Below, in pieces: positions 32,302 to 41,925 of a DNA stretch of 64,000 nt; the first letter of the stretch is position 1, and the number at the start of each line of letters is the position of its first letter. Source of the stretch: Noviherbaspirillum sedimenti (GTDB lineage: Bacteria; Pseudomonadota; Gammaproteobacteria; Burkholderiales; Burkholderiaceae_D); contig NZ_QYUQ01000002.1 in assembly GCF_003590835.1 (NCBI RefSeq), positions 1,364,001 through 1,428,000 of the forward strand, read 5' to 3'. Both the position numbers and the translations under genes were made by a program. The notes below the pieces were generated by a model that saw only the letters and a list, made by a program, of their open reading frames with translations, ran no database searches and was not told where the DNA came from.

Positions 32302-33573
32302 TTATTGAATTTCAGTAAATAATTCATTCGTTTTTTTCCTGCGGAAGTAAGCAGGCAACTTCGATAGATCTGTCAGTCCGGCAAGTTTTTCGCTCACAAA
32401 AACCGTTCCAGGCGAAGTAGAAAATGAAGGATTGGAAATAATTCGTCCTGCAAGACTTCCGGTCACGCTACCATCCAGCGAAATCCGATCCCATATCCGC
32501 GCAGTTTTCGGCTGCACACCGTTACTTTCATGGTCGAATAAAAACAGGTTTTGCTTAGAATGCACATTGGTCGCATTGACCGTAGCATCAATGTCGCGCA
32601 TATAACCATCCACTTCCGGGCCCTGATGATAAAAATGCACATAGCAGCCATAGATCCCCGCACCGGAAGCATTTACCTTGACCTGCACATTTTCGACATT
32701 GCCGCTATCTGACCCGTCACAAACCAGCGCAATTAAGCCATTGCTGCCAGGCCAGTTTTCTGTACTGGAGGCCGTCACCTTGATATCGGCATTTTTCATC
32801 GCATAGGCAATGAAAGCACGCCGCACATTATGGCAATTCAAATCAACTTGAACTTGCTCGCTGATGAAACTGGCTCCCACGCCATAGTATGCATATCGGA
32901 CTTTCCCGTGGATATTGACGTCGGCCAAAAATTGCCTGGTCGCCGCGTTATTATTCGTGCCGAACAATCCCAGAACCCTTTCCGCATGACAGTCAACCAT
33001 CCTGAATCCTCTACTTGCTTTACTGGATTGAATGCCAACACAGTACATGCCTTTCCAATTTATCCAAGGCGTAAAGCCCGGGTCGGCGAAACCTGCACCG
33101 GCAATGGTAATGTTATTGAAATTTAAAAAATAAAACATGTGCGGCATCACACTGGCTGTCGTCGTCGCCTTGAAAGTGGCGCCGTATGCCGAGATGGCTA
33201 CATTACTTAAATCTTTGACGAGATTGATATAGGTGCTGGTTGCATAACTGCCGAAGTCATACAGGCCTGCAGGCACCAGCAGGATGCCGCCACCGTTCTT
33301 TCTCAGGGCAGAAAAGGCCTGGCTGAAGGCTTCTCTCAAGACCGACGGACTGGCGCCGGGCACGCCCCCATATGCAGCCAGGCTGACACTGTAAGCAGGC
33401 ACCACAGCTCCGCCGATGCCGCCGACTTCACCACCAATACTTTTCTCAATATTCGGCTCGTGTCGCGAACTCCGGCAAGACAACTGTAGCAACCCAGAAG
33501 TCCCGGCCGCAATCCCGCCCAGCAACAATTTACGCCGTCGGATATCGTACCCAGTTTCCACAATCTGCTTCAC
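32302..33573 (-). CDS. Tat/lipoprotein-exported beta-helix protein (pectate-lyase-like)
   Basis: A 423-residue protein. GTG start at 33573 is favoured because an ideal Shine-Dalgarno AAGGAGGTGAT lies just ahead; an earlier GTG at 33582 lies inside it. The N-terminus has a twin-arginine-like run and lipobox (RRRKLLLGGIAAGTSGLLQLSC, shown here in part as RRRKLLLGG and LQLSC). Mature part: 'SVSLAAYGGVPGASPSVLREAFSQAF' is the typical onset of a right-handed beta-helix, with repeated Asn/Val ladders (NVENVQVKV). Similar proteins are tailspike-like lyases or polymer-binding proteins; no catalytic set identified. Likely to act on or guide the polysaccharide made by this locus. About 54 bases separate it from the upstream acyltransferase. 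Confidence 0.75.
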   Translation of the reverse strand: MKQIVETGYDIRRRKLLLGGIAAGTSGLLQLSCRSSRHEPNIEKSIGGEVGGIGGAVVPAYSVSLAAYGGVPGASPSVLREAFSQAFSALRKNGGGILLVPAGLYDFGSYATSTYINLVKDLSNVAISAYGATFKATTTASVMPHMFYFLNFNNITIAGAGFADPGFTPWINWKGMYCVGIQSSKASRGFRMVDCHAERVLGLFGTNNNAATRQFLADVNIHGKVRYAYYGVGASFISEQVQVDLNCHNVRRAFIAYAMKNADIKVTASSTENWPGSNGLIALVCDGSDSGNVENVQVKVNASGAGIYGCYVHFYHQGPEVDGYMRDIDATVNATNVHSKQNLFLFDHESNGVQPKTARIWDRISLDGSVTGSLAGRIISNPSFSTSPGTVFVSEKLAGLTDLSKLPAYFRRKKTNELFTEIQ

Positions 33574-33627
33574 CGCTATCACCTCCTTTCAGGATCGATG
33601 GCACGTCACACATGTGAAATTCATTAC

Positions 33628-34662
33628 TCAGGCGTTGCCCTTTTGCTGCATGCGATAAGTCATCAAACGCTCGACAAGAATCCTGCCGAGTTCAGTGCAG
33701 GGTTTTTCAATCACATGATAGGCAATACAGGAAAGCCCGATCGTCCCGGTAAAAAAGACCAGCCATGGAATGACCGGTGGCATATCCTTGAAATAATGGA
33801 AGGAAAAATCGATCATGGGCCCATGCACCAGGTAAATTCCAAAGGAGTAGCGGGCTATCACCCGCCCTGCCCTTTGCAGCCAGACAAACTCGATTTCCCG
33901 GCATCTGGGAATAATCAAGCCCAAGGCAAGGCAGATCGGCCAGGAAAGAAGCGTTGCGCTCGCGCCGCGAGCAACCATCCATGGATAGAGAACTGCCGTG
34001 GCAGCGACCAGCAGGAACAACATCGCCGGCCAATAATCGCGCGCAGATCTTCGCAGACTGAACGCCAGCACGCCCGGCAGGAAACAGGGGAAGAACTTCA
34101 CAAGTTCGACATTCCATCCCAGCATCCAGAACGCGAGCACCAGCACCACCGCGGCAAACCAGACCGCGCCGACGAGATAGGGCGCGCGCTTGCCTTGATA
34201 GCTGACCAGCATGTAAAGCGCAGGCAGGAAAAGATACATCTGGAATTCGAACGGCAGACTCCACAGTGCACGGGGAATTGATCCATGTCCCGTGAAATTT
34301 TGTATCAACAGAAGATTGCTGAGAATTGCCCGCCCGTTTGGAGGCGTAGCGGAGTAGATCCATGCAAGCGACGACACCACGATGACGGCCACGATACTGA
34401 GTGGATAAATGCGAAAAGCGCGGCGGATAAGAAACAGGAATGTGCTGTGGTATCCGTTTTCTTTTGTGGCCTGTCGTTCCAGTGAAAGCATCAGCACCAG
34501 ACAGGTATGAACGAAAAAAATCAGTACGCCGAGAGTGCCAAGGGTTTGCGTATGATAAATGCCCTCTCCGGACAACGAGTGGCCGAGAAGGAGATGGCTG
34601 ACAACAACGAAGGTGACCGCAACCGAACGAAGCAGGTCAAGGTTGGAGGAGTCGGCACGCAT
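33628..34662 (-). CDS. Membrane acyltransferase, acyltransferase-3/OafA family
   Basis: A 344-residue integral membrane protein of about ten transmembrane segments. 'NLDLLRSVAVTFVVVSHLLLGHSL' is the N-terminal Arg/His motif of the acyltransferase-3 family (the catalytic-type His in SHLLLGH), 'FLIRRAFRIYPL' is the second family motif (R-x10-H replaced by RIYPL), and 'ALWSLPFEFQMYLFLPALYML' the third. Members transfer acetyl or succinyl groups to cell-surface sugars. In this locus it probably O-acylates the repeat unit on the periplasmic side. Starts 63 bases after the upstream gene in the same strand order. Confidence 0.9.
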   Translation of the reverse strand: MRADSSNLDLLRSVAVTFVVVSHLLLGHSLSGEGIYHTQTLGTLGVLIFFVHTCLVLMLSLERQATKENGYHSTFLFLIRRAFRIYPLSIVAVIVVSSLAWIYSATPPNGRAILSNLLLIQNFTGHGSIPRALWSLPFEFQMYLFLPALYMLVSYQGKRAPYLVGAVWFAAVVLVLAFWMLGWNVELVKFFPCFLPGVLAFSLRRSARDYWPAMLFLLVAATAVLYPWMVARGASATLLSWPICLALGLIIPRCREIEFVWLQRAGRVIARYSFGIYLVHGPMIDFSFHYFKDMPPVIPWLVFFTGTIGLSCIAYHVIEKPCTELGRILVERLMTYRMQQKGNA

Positions 34663-34725
34663 GGTACTCTATCCGTTATTTTCAGGAAGCTGCCAATTTT
34701 CGGAAGTAAAGCAACTCAGGCAAGA

Positions 34726-35820
34726 TTAACTATCCTTTTTCCTGAGATTTTTCCAAAGGTAATAAGAATTCAAGACAAACCGTGCGCCGGATTTATGCTC
34801 ATGCTTGTGTAGCCATACGTTGAGCCGGCGAACATACCCGACCATTACCGTTTTCGCTGCGCTACCGAAGTTCAGCATCAATTTCCCGTACGAGCGATAG
34901 ATATCCAGGCGATCCATAACCTGTTGCACTCCCAGCATTCTGCCTTTGTAATCGAAGGGACCACCACCCAGATAAAAGTTCTTGCCGTGCCTGTCGATAC
35001 TTTCGCAAATCGTCAGGTAAACAGTCAATTTTCCAAGCCCGTACTTTTCATAGGCAAAATCCTGCCCGATCACCGCGCCGAAATAACTCGAACCGATACG
35101 GTAATTGATTGAACCCGCACACAAGCGGCCATCGATGAACAAGACGTTAACGAGGCCGCACATCTTTACCAGATTGATGATGCGTTTCTCATCGTGCGAA
35201 AAATTGAATGCCTTGCTTGATATCCGCGCCTCGCTTAACTTCAGGATGTCGCGAATGTGCTGCTCATCGATGTCTTCATCGGCATAAAACCGGGACGTAA
35301 ACGATGGATGATCCCGTGCCACCTTATTCATTTGATACTTGATGGCGGTACGGGTCGATTTCCCGAGTGCTGCCGTATAGGCCTTCGATGTGGCAGGCAA
35401 TGCAATCACATAGGTGTCGCTTGCATAGCACCTCTGGCTGGGAAAGGAAAATCGGCGCCTGTCGGTTTTTAATGCTTTAAAGCTGATGATATCGGCAGCT
35501 GGCACTTTCGCAAATAGTGTGTGTGCAAATCTGTCGATCTCTACTTGATCGATTTCGATCATTTCGTTCAGGACATCAATTTTTCCGTCCCTGAACTGGA
35601 ATACAAAAATAGCGATTGGGTGATTATTGCGCCAGGCAACGTAGCTACTCAGTTGCTCAGTCGACCTGAAGGCCTTGAAAAACGGCATGGAGGAGTAAAG
35701 CATGTCATACAACCGAACCAGTTCTGCTTCTACGAACAATGGAACTTCGTTCATATAGCAAGCGATGGTGATGCCATCAGACTGCTCATCTCCGTCTATC
35801 GTGGTCATTTCTGTATCCAT
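34726..35820 (-). CDS. GNAT/FemAB-like acyltransferase
   Basis: A 364-residue protein of the BioF2-like/GNAT group ('Acetyltransf_6'). Key segment: 'ALGKSTRTAIKYQMNKV' (about residue 150) is the usual basic motif before the double GNAT-like fold; 'NVLFIDGRLCAGSINYRIGSSYFGAVIGQDFAYEKYGLGKLTVYLTICESI' is the second half. Related proteins add acyl or aminoacyl groups to surface sugars or peptidoglycan. AAAAGG precedes the ATG at 35820, which overlaps the previous gene by 16 bases. It may be a close partner of the fused acyltransferase upstream. Confidence 0.75.
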   Translation of the reverse strand: MDTEMTTIDGDEQSDGITIACYMNEVPLFVEAELVRLYDMLYSSMPFFKAFRSTEQLSSYVAWRNNHPIAIFVFQFRDGKIDVLNEMIEIDQVEIDRFAHTLFAKVPAADIISFKALKTDRRRFSFPSQRCYASDTYVIALPATSKAYTAALGKSTRTAIKYQMNKVARDHPSFTSRFYADEDIDEQHIRDILKLSEARISSKAFNFSHDEKRIINLVKMCGLVNVLFIDGRLCAGSINYRIGSSYFGAVIGQDFAYEKYGLGKLTVYLTICESIDRHGKNFYLGGGPFDYKGRMLGVQQVMDRLDIYRSYGKLMLNFGSAAKTVMVGYVRRLNVWLHKHEHKSGARFVLNSYYLWKNLRKKDS

Positions 35821-37523
35821 TTTCTGCCTTTTCTAAAAAGTTCCGCATATCTGCGCCGGGTCGCAACAGCCGGTAAGTCATCGCGCCTACCCGGCAGATC
35901 GGAGAACCCGCAATGTTTGATTTCCGCTTGCAACTCATCGCTGAGCGCGCCGCTGAAATAAATAGCTTTAGTCTTGTGGCAGTCTGTCAGCTCAGACAGT
36001 ATCTGTTCAATAAAGCGCCGGACCAACTCTTCGTCCTTGACCTGGCGATGCACATACAAATCGAACAGCACGACGGCATTTTCTGAAAACGCCGAAGCGT
36101 GACCCGCCAGTTGCTGATTCGAGCCGGCGGGACGTGCGTCAACCCAACAGCACATAAAAAGTTTTTCGTCACTCCTGAAGCTGTACAAATGATTTGACCT
36201 TTCCAACCGCTCCGTTGCCATGTTCAGGAACTCCCAGCGTGTGATCGGGGAGCCCGACGGATCAAATCGGACTATGTCCGACAAGCTGTCTTTGGAAATC
36301 AAAAGCGGATTTGCGGCAGCGCGAGGTTTGTCGGCGCAGTACCGATACAGACACGGCGGGGAAATCGCCGCGTCACGCAGACGCGCCAGCAAGCCGTGAA
36401 ATCCGAGTTCCTTGAAACTGCTCAGCTTTCCCATTGCGGCCCACGCATCGGCAGTTCGCAGTCCTGCCTGATGCATCCTGTTCTTTAAAAAGCGCTTTCC
36501 GCTCAAGTAGGCTTCTTTTCTCAAACGCGCCTTTACGTCGCCGTAGGCCGTCAGTTCAAACACGACATCGTGCTCGGTAGCAAATTTTTCCTTGTACCCA
36601 TCGCCTCCCGGCGTCAGGTCAAGCACTGATATCTTTTCCTTGACCACATGCACACCCAGCATGGACAGGAGCAGGGTCCCCGGAGAGTGCGCGGCAAATG
36701 AAGGGGCATGGGTACTGATTCCCATGTGCAAAGTGGAATCATTACTTAGCAGCCCCGAATGCGAGGCTGCAATTTCTCCGTCGACCGTCAATATGGTCGT
36801 GTGCAACAAACCGCGCTTGTGCAGCTCAAGGTAGAGCAGCTTCTTTGCAGGGTCGCTTGAAAATGGCATGTGACGATAAAGTGTCCCCTGCCGGAAATCG
36901 TACTGCGTGCACAGTTCATCAAAAACACGGATGAATTGATCGTGCCTGGTAATGGTTTCAAATTGCACGTCTCCGGATTTTTTTAACCGGCCGAAGTTTC
37001 TCCGGTATGTCTTCTTGTTCCGTTGGCTGCTCATTGCGGCTTCATTGATTTTCATGATCGGCCGCGGATGGCTGCGCAAACTGAAAATCCTGGAATACTC
37101 GCGGTTGTCGAGTATCCAGTTGAGCGGGATATCAGGCGGCAGGTACTTCAGGCGCAGATCGACACCGGGGAAGTGGTTGCGAATTTTTTTCACAGCGTCG
37201 CGGATAAATATATTGCCGGCATCCTTCGCCTCCAGCCAGCCCTGGTATTCAGCCTGCCGCTCACCTGCCCCCACCAGCTGCTTGCCTTCCTTGCAAAAGG
37301 CCAGGGTCAGCAGTCCCGTCAATGATTCGTCTTCTGCTTCCGCCAGGATTATCACTGGCAGGAATTGGGTTTGATAGAGCTCGTACCAAGGCGTCACGAA
37401 ATCCGGATGCTGAAATGCAGTCACCCACGGGCAACGTGCATACAGCTTCTTCCACTTCAACTGAAAGTCGTCGGACCGTACATGGTGTAGTGCCAGATTG
37501 CCTGTGTGGAGTGCCAGGTTCAT
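35805..37523 (-). CDS. Two-domain GNAT/CelD-like acyltransferase
   Basis: A 572-residue protein, about 200 residues longer than usual single-domain members. The N-terminal 330 residues are a BioF2/CelD-like unit: 'WKKLYARCPWVTAFQHPDFVTPWYELYQ', 'SSQRNKKTYRRNFGRLKKSGDVQFE' and 'GTLLLSMLGVHVVKEKISVLDLTPGGDGYKEKFA', the standard signatures of this family. The C-terminal part (about 385-572, with 'ITRWEFLNMATERLERSNHLYSF' and 'VVLFDLYVHRQVKDEELVRRFIEQILSELTD') looks like a second, GNAT-type domain that I cannot place. Start at 37523 (an upstream GTG adds 8 residues). Probable role: N- or O-acylation of a sugar of the polymer. Confidence 0.7.
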   Translation of the reverse strand: MNLALHTGNLALHHVRSDDFQLKWKKLYARCPWVTAFQHPDFVTPWYELYQTQFLPVIILAEAEDESLTGLLTLAFCKEGKQLVGAGERQAEYQGWLEAKDAGNIFIRDAVKKIRNHFPGVDLRLKYLPPDIPLNWILDNREYSRIFSLRSHPRPIMKINEAAMSSQRNKKTYRRNFGRLKKSGDVQFETITRHDQFIRVFDELCTQYDFRQGTLYRHMPFSSDPAKKLLYLELHKRGLLHTTILTVDGEIAASHSGLLSNDSTLHMGISTHAPSFAAHSPGTLLLSMLGVHVVKEKISVLDLTPGGDGYKEKFATEHDVVFELTAYGDVKARLRKEAYLSGKRFLKNRMHQAGLRTADAWAAMGKLSSFKELGFHGLLARLRDAAISPPCLYRYCADKPRAAANPLLISKDSLSDIVRFDPSGSPITRWEFLNMATERLERSNHLYSFRSDEKLFMCCWVDARPAGSNQQLAGHASAFSENAVVLFDLYVHRQVKDEELVRRFIEQILSELTDCHKTKAIYFSGALSDELQAEIKHCGFSDLPGRRDDLPAVATRRRYAELFRKGRKWIQK

Positions 37524-37568
37524 GGAATCTCGCTTAGAAGGAACCACTTTTTCAATATTCTGCAGACA

Positions 37569-38756
37569 CTACCCTTGCCGGAAATGCGTATCAATGTGCG
37601 CCTTGCCGGATGTCGAGTTTCGTGAGCCTGCGCCTGCGACCGCAATCTCATCGATCATGTCCAGGTACTTGCGGATCACGATGCTTTCATCAAATTGCGC
37701 CGCAACTTTCCGTCTTCCGGCCGCACCAATTTCCATGCGTTTTTCAGGCGAGAGTCGATACATCTGCGTCATTTTCTCCGCCAGGTCAGCCGCGTCCCTG
37801 ACCTTGCAGAGCAAGCCATTGACCTGGTCTTCCACCACATCATGGCAACCCGCCACATTGGTTGCTATGATGGGGCGCGCCATGGCGGCCGCTTCAAGCA
37901 GCGAGCGCGGAACGCCCTCCCGGTACGATGGCAACACGATGCAATCGGCGTCCGCCAAAAATGGACGGACATCGTCGGTCTTGCCCAGGTACTGGATCAC
38001 GCCGTTCGCTTCCCAGGCGCGAATTTGTTCCAGTGAAATGGCGTTTGCATTTCCCCGGTCTATGGATCCCAGCAATTGAAACTGAGCGTCCGGGATGCGC
38101 CGGCGAACAATTCCAGCTGCAGCGGCAAATTCTTCTATGCCCTTGTCCTTCAGCATCCGTGATATCAGCAAGAATCGAAAGCAGCGCCCGCTCATGGAAG
38201 CAGGCGCAACCGGAAGGTAATGCGCAACATCGATCCCGGAGCCCGGCAACCGATCGGTCTGTTCTTTCCGGACCAGGCCTGACTGGACGAACAGAGCCAG
38301 ATCTTCAGCATTCTGGAAGAAAACCCGGTGCGATCGCCGCAAGGAAAATCGATATAGCCGCTTGACCAGAGCGGTCAGGAAGGTCCGGTTGATGAAAGTA
38401 GTGCCGAGACCCGCGATGTTATTGATCACTGGAATGCCAAGCGTGTGCGCGGCGATCGACCCATACACATTCGGCTTGATCGTATAACCCAGATATGCCA
38501 TGGGCCGCTCGGAGCGCAGCACGCGCACATAGCGCATCAGCAAGGAAAGGTCACGACCGGGATGGGTTCCGTTATTGTCCATCGGCATGCGAATGAAGCG
38601 GCAACCCAGACTGTTCAGTCGCGGTGCATAGTCATCATCCGGGGTTACCGCCAGCACGTCATAGCCGTGCCGGATCAGCGCCTTGATCAGCCCGGAACGA
38701 AAGTTGACGATGTTCCATGCGGTGTTGACCGAGATGACGATTTTCCGGTTCATCAT
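37569..38756 (-). CDS. GT4 glycosyltransferase
   Basis: A 395-residue GT-B glycosyltransferase of family GT4. N-terminal 'KIVISVNTAWNIVNFRSGLIKALIRHGYDVLAVTP' binds the acceptor; C-terminal 'IVLPSYREGVPRSLLEAAAMARPIIATNVAGC' is the donor-binding E-x7-E motif. The family includes enzymes that transfer GalNAc or FucNAc to lipid-linked intermediates; 'YLGYTIKPNVYGSIAAHTLGIPVINNIAGLG' is typical of that subgroup. The start at 38756 has GGGGGTGACGCA ahead and is 4 bases from the asnB stop. Adds one residue of the repeat unit. Confidence 0.88.
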   Translation of the reverse strand: MMNRKIVISVNTAWNIVNFRSGLIKALIRHGYDVLAVTPDDDYAPRLNSLGCRFIRMPMDNNGTHPGRDLSLLMRYVRVLRSERPMAYLGYTIKPNVYGSIAAHTLGIPVINNIAGLGTTFINRTFLTALVKRLYRFSLRRSHRVFFQNAEDLALFVQSGLVRKEQTDRLPGSGIDVAHYLPVAPASMSGRCFRFLLISRMLKDKGIEEFAAAAGIVRRRIPDAQFQLLGSIDRGNANAISLEQIRAWEANGVIQYLGKTDDVRPFLADADCIVLPSYREGVPRSLLEAAAMARPIIATNVAGCHDVVEDQVNGLLCKVRDAADLAEKMTQMYRLSPEKRMEIGAAGRRKVAAQFDESIVIRKYLDMIDEIAVAGAGSRNSTSGKAHIDTHFRQG

Positions 38757-38760
38757 TGCG

Positions 38761-40788
38761 TCACCCCCACGCTTTGCTTGGCTGCAAAACTGCCGGGTTG
38801 TCTTCATGGCGATTCAGTTCGCCGGATTGGTGCTCAAACCAGGACTGAAACATCAGCACGTCCCACAGGTGATACTGCCAGTTGCGCCGGCCGGAAAGAT
38901 GTTCCTCCCATTTGTTCCGGATCTGCACAGGCTTGAAATACCCTTCGCGTCGCAACCGGGATTCGTCGAGCAAGGCTTCGGCCCACTCCCGCAAGGGCCC
39001 GCGCAACCAGTCGCCGATCGGCACACCGAAACCCATTTTTGGACGTTCGATCAAGGCCTTGGGAACATGCCGGTACAGCACTTGCCGCAGCGCCCATTTG
39101 GTGGTGCCGTCGCGCAGCTTGTATGACTGCGGCAAGCGCCAGGCGAACTCGACGACGCGGTGATCCAGAAACGGCACCCGCGTCTCCAGCGATACGCTCA
39201 TGGCCGCACGATCCACTTTGGCCAGGATGTCGTCCGGCAGATAAGTCAGCAGATCGAGCGCCATCATGCGCTGGATGCCGTCCAGGCTCGATAGCGAAGG
39301 TGCGTTGGCGGTCAACAAGGTGGCTGGTTCGGTCGCACCGATCACGACATCAGCCGGATCGTCCCAATGCGATACCAGGCCAAGGTAAAGCGCGTCGAGC
39401 GATGCGCTGGCCATCACTCCCGCGCCCTTGTGCAGCTTGTCGCCGGGATTGGCGAATTGCAGCGATTGCGGCATGAACCGGGCGACGGCGCCTGCCATCC
39501 TGTTCCAGGTTTGTGTCGACACGCCGGTCAAGCCGCGTGCTGCCAGTTTGCGCAAAGACAGCGGTGCGGCGCTCATCATGGTCCAGAGCCGGGCCGCGAA
39601 CTGGTAGCGGTTGTATCCGCAAAACAGTTCATCGCCCGCGTCGCCCGACAGCGATACCGTCACATGCTGTCTCGCCAGCTGCGACACCAACAGGGTCGGC
39701 AATTGGGACGAGTCGGAGAACGGTTCGTCATACACCATCGGCAGGCACGGAATGACATCCATCGCCTGCCTGGCCGTAACATACCATTCGGTATGGTCTG
39801 TGCCCAGATGGCGGGCGACCGCCTTGGCATGCTGTGCCTCGTCATAGCCTTCTTCATGGAATCCGATCGAGAAGGTTTTGACCGGGCGCGAGGACTGCGC
39901 CTGCATCTGCGCCACCACAGTAGAGGAATCCACCCCGCCCGACAGGAAGGCGCCCAGCGGCACATCGGCCATCATTTGGCTGCGTACTGCATCCTTGAGC
40001 AAAATCTCCAGTTCATCGACGGCCGCCTCCGGCGTCCCGACGAAAGGATCATGCACGCCTGCTACCGCCTGTTGCGCGCCTGACCAGTATGTGGATACCG
40101 TCACCTCACGACGCTGGCTCGATACGGTCATCATGCTCCCCGGCGGCAATTTGGCGATTCCCTCATAGATCGAATACGGCGCCGGTATGTAGTTGTGGCG
40201 CAACTGCAGGCAGAGCGCCCCCCGGCTCACGACATTTTCGAAAGCGGGATGGGCTCGCAATGCCTTCAGTTCCGATCCGAACAGGAAAACCGCCTTGTCA
40301 CCCCTTCCCTGCCAGCCGTAATACAGCGGCTTCTCGCCAATCCGGTCGCGCACAAGCGTCAGCGTGCCGGTTTCCCGGTCCCATACGGCGATGGCAAACA
40401 TGCCGATCGCGCGCTCGATGGTGCCCTGTATGCCCCAGGCGTCGAAACCGGCAAGCAGCGTCTCCGTGTCCGAATGGCCGCGCCATGCGGACACGTTGCC
40501 GGCGGATTCCAGCTGCTTGCGCAACACGAGATGATTGTAAATTTCCCCATTGAATACGATGCAGTAACGACTGGAAGCCGATTGCATCGGCTGGTGCCCT
40601 GCCGCCGACAGGTCAATAATCGACAGACGCCGATGTCCGAGGCCGACGCCATGTTCGCGATCGCACCAGTAGCCTGCATCGTCCGGCCCACGATAGATAA
40701 TCGCGTCGGTCATACGTTTGAGGAGGACGGGATGCTCCTCTTTCTGGTACAACGCACCCGCTCCAAAAAATCCGGCAATTCCGCACAT
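38761..40788 (-). CDS. asnB: Glutamine-hydrolysing asparagine-synthase-type amidotransferase
   Basis: A 675-residue AsnB-type enzyme. Cys2 (MCGIAGFFGAG) is the glutaminase nucleophile; 'SIIDLSAAGHQPM' and 'IVFNGEIYNHLVLRKQLE' belong to the GATase domain. The synthetase domain has the PP-loop 'GAFLSGGVDSSTVVAQMQ' and 'DEPFSDSSQLPTLLVSQLA'. In bacterial polysaccharide loci AsnB homologues (WbpS, WbtH) amidate uronic acids, turning GalNAcA into GalNAcAN; TviB/TviC-like enzymes in this locus would supply such a uronate. Overlaps the upstream glycosyltransferase by one base (TGATG). Amidation of a sugar is an inference; amino acid synthesis is the alternative. Confidence 0.9.
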   Translation of the reverse strand: MCGIAGFFGAGALYQKEEHPVLLKRMTDAIIYRGPDDAGYWCDREHGVGLGHRRLSIIDLSAAGHQPMQSASSRYCIVFNGEIYNHLVLRKQLESAGNVSAWRGHSDTETLLAGFDAWGIQGTIERAIGMFAIAVWDRETGTLTLVRDRIGEKPLYYGWQGRGDKAVFLFGSELKALRAHPAFENVVSRGALCLQLRHNYIPAPYSIYEGIAKLPPGSMMTVSSQRREVTVSTYWSGAQQAVAGVHDPFVGTPEAAVDELEILLKDAVRSQMMADVPLGAFLSGGVDSSTVVAQMQAQSSRPVKTFSIGFHEEGYDEAQHAKAVARHLGTDHTEWYVTARQAMDVIPCLPMVYDEPFSDSSQLPTLLVSQLARQHVTVSLSGDAGDELFCGYNRYQFAARLWTMMSAAPLSLRKLAARGLTGVSTQTWNRMAGAVARFMPQSLQFANPGDKLHKGAGVMASASLDALYLGLVSHWDDPADVVIGATEPATLLTANAPSLSSLDGIQRMMALDLLTYLPDDILAKVDRAAMSVSLETRVPFLDHRVVEFAWRLPQSYKLRDGTTKWALRQVLYRHVPKALIERPKMGFGVPIGDWLRGPLREWAEALLDESRLRREGYFKPVQIRNKWEEHLSGRRNWQYHLWDVLMFQSWFEHQSGELNRHEDNPAVLQPSKAWG

Positions 40789-41924
40789 CAGTGCCCCCTT
40801 CCAGCGATGACATCTTCGTAAATTTCTTCAAAGCGTTTGCGGGCACATTCCATGGTGTACCTTTCATGAATGCGCACCCTGGCCCTCCGGCCCAGTTCCT
40901 TGCGGCCATCGGCACCGAGCTCCAGTAACTCGGCCACCCCACCGGCAAGCGCCGCCGGGCTTGCCTTTGGCACAAGCACGCCGGTATCCGCCATCAGCAC
41001 AGCCACATCGCCGACATCCGTGGACACGCAGGGCACGCCCATGGCCATCGCCTCCCCGACGACATTGGGAAACGCTTCCGTCCTGGAAGACAGGCAAAAT
41101 ATTTCCATTGCAGCCAGACATACAGGGACGTCAGTACGTTCGCCCAATAACACGAAACGCTCCGGATATCCGGTTTCACCGATCCATCGCAGCAGGTCTT
41201 TGTTGCACTTGTCCAGGTTTGCGCCGACCATCAGAAAATGCAGCCGGTCGTCAAGTCTGGCAAGTTGGCCGGCCGCCTGCACGAAGTTGGCGTGGTCCTT
41301 GTCCGCATTGAAGCGCCCCAGCGTGCCGACCACGATATCGTTCGCAGAAAAGCCGCATTGCGTGCGCAATTGATTGCGCTGCTCTTGCGTGGCCGTAAGC
41401 CGGGAAAAATCGAAGCCATTGCCCACAACGGTCATGCGTGCAGCGTCATAGCCAATGAGCGTATGTGCCTGCCGCGCGGCTTCAGCCACGCAAACGATGG
41501 TATGCGGGACCCAGCGTGACATCGCGGCGCACATGCGGCGCACCACAGTCGTAGAACGCGCACAGCCGCCATCGACATCGGTCGTGCGTATGCCCCAGAT
41601 CACCTTGTGCACGCCAGCCAGATGCGCGGCGAGACCACCCAGCAAATCGGCATGGTACATCCAGGTTTGCACGACATCTGGCCGGATCTTCCGGATCAGA
41701 TGGTTGAGGCGCAGAAATTGTGATATCGGCGATCGCCTGAAATCGAGAACGATCAATTTTATTCCCATCTCGAGAAAGCGCGCACGCATGCCTCCTTCAG
41801 GCGTCAGGGCAATGATCGAATGGGCATAGGCGTTACCGCGAGACTGGAGAATGAGTCGATAGAGCGCCATTTCCGCGCCCCCGATTTCCAGTCCCGTGAT
41901 CACGTGCAGTACGTGACGTGTCAT
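40788..41924 (-). CDS. GT4 glycosyltransferase
   Basis: A 378-residue GT4 enzyme. 'VLHVITGLEIGGAEMALYRLILQS' is the typical GGAE start, 'RHCRCNG...' is not present; the donor site is 'FCLSSRTEAFPNVVGEAMAMGVPCVSTDVGDVAVLMAD', an E-x7-E. Cytoplasmic or membrane-associated, building the repeat unit on undecaprenyl-diphosphate. It follows the deacetylase by one base and shares a base with asnB, so all three are coupled. The specific sugar is unknown. Confidence 0.88.
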   Translation of the reverse strand: MTRHVLHVITGLEIGGAEMALYRLILQSRGNAYAHSIIALTPEGGMRARFLEMGIKLIVLDFRRSPISQFLRLNHLIRKIRPDVVQTWMYHADLLGGLAAHLAGVHKVIWGIRTTDVDGGCARSTTVVRRMCAAMSRWVPHTIVCVAEAARQAHTLIGYDAARMTVVGNGFDFSRLTATQEQRNQLRTQCGFSANDIVVGTLGRFNADKDHANFVQAAGQLARLDDRLHFLMVGANLDKCNKDLLRWIGETGYPERFVLLGERTDVPVCLAAMEIFCLSSRTEAFPNVVGEAMAMGVPCVSTDVGDVAVLMADTGVLVPKASPAALAGGVAELLELGADGRKELGRRARVRIHERYTMECARKRFEEIYEDVIAGRGH

Positions 41925-41925
41925 G

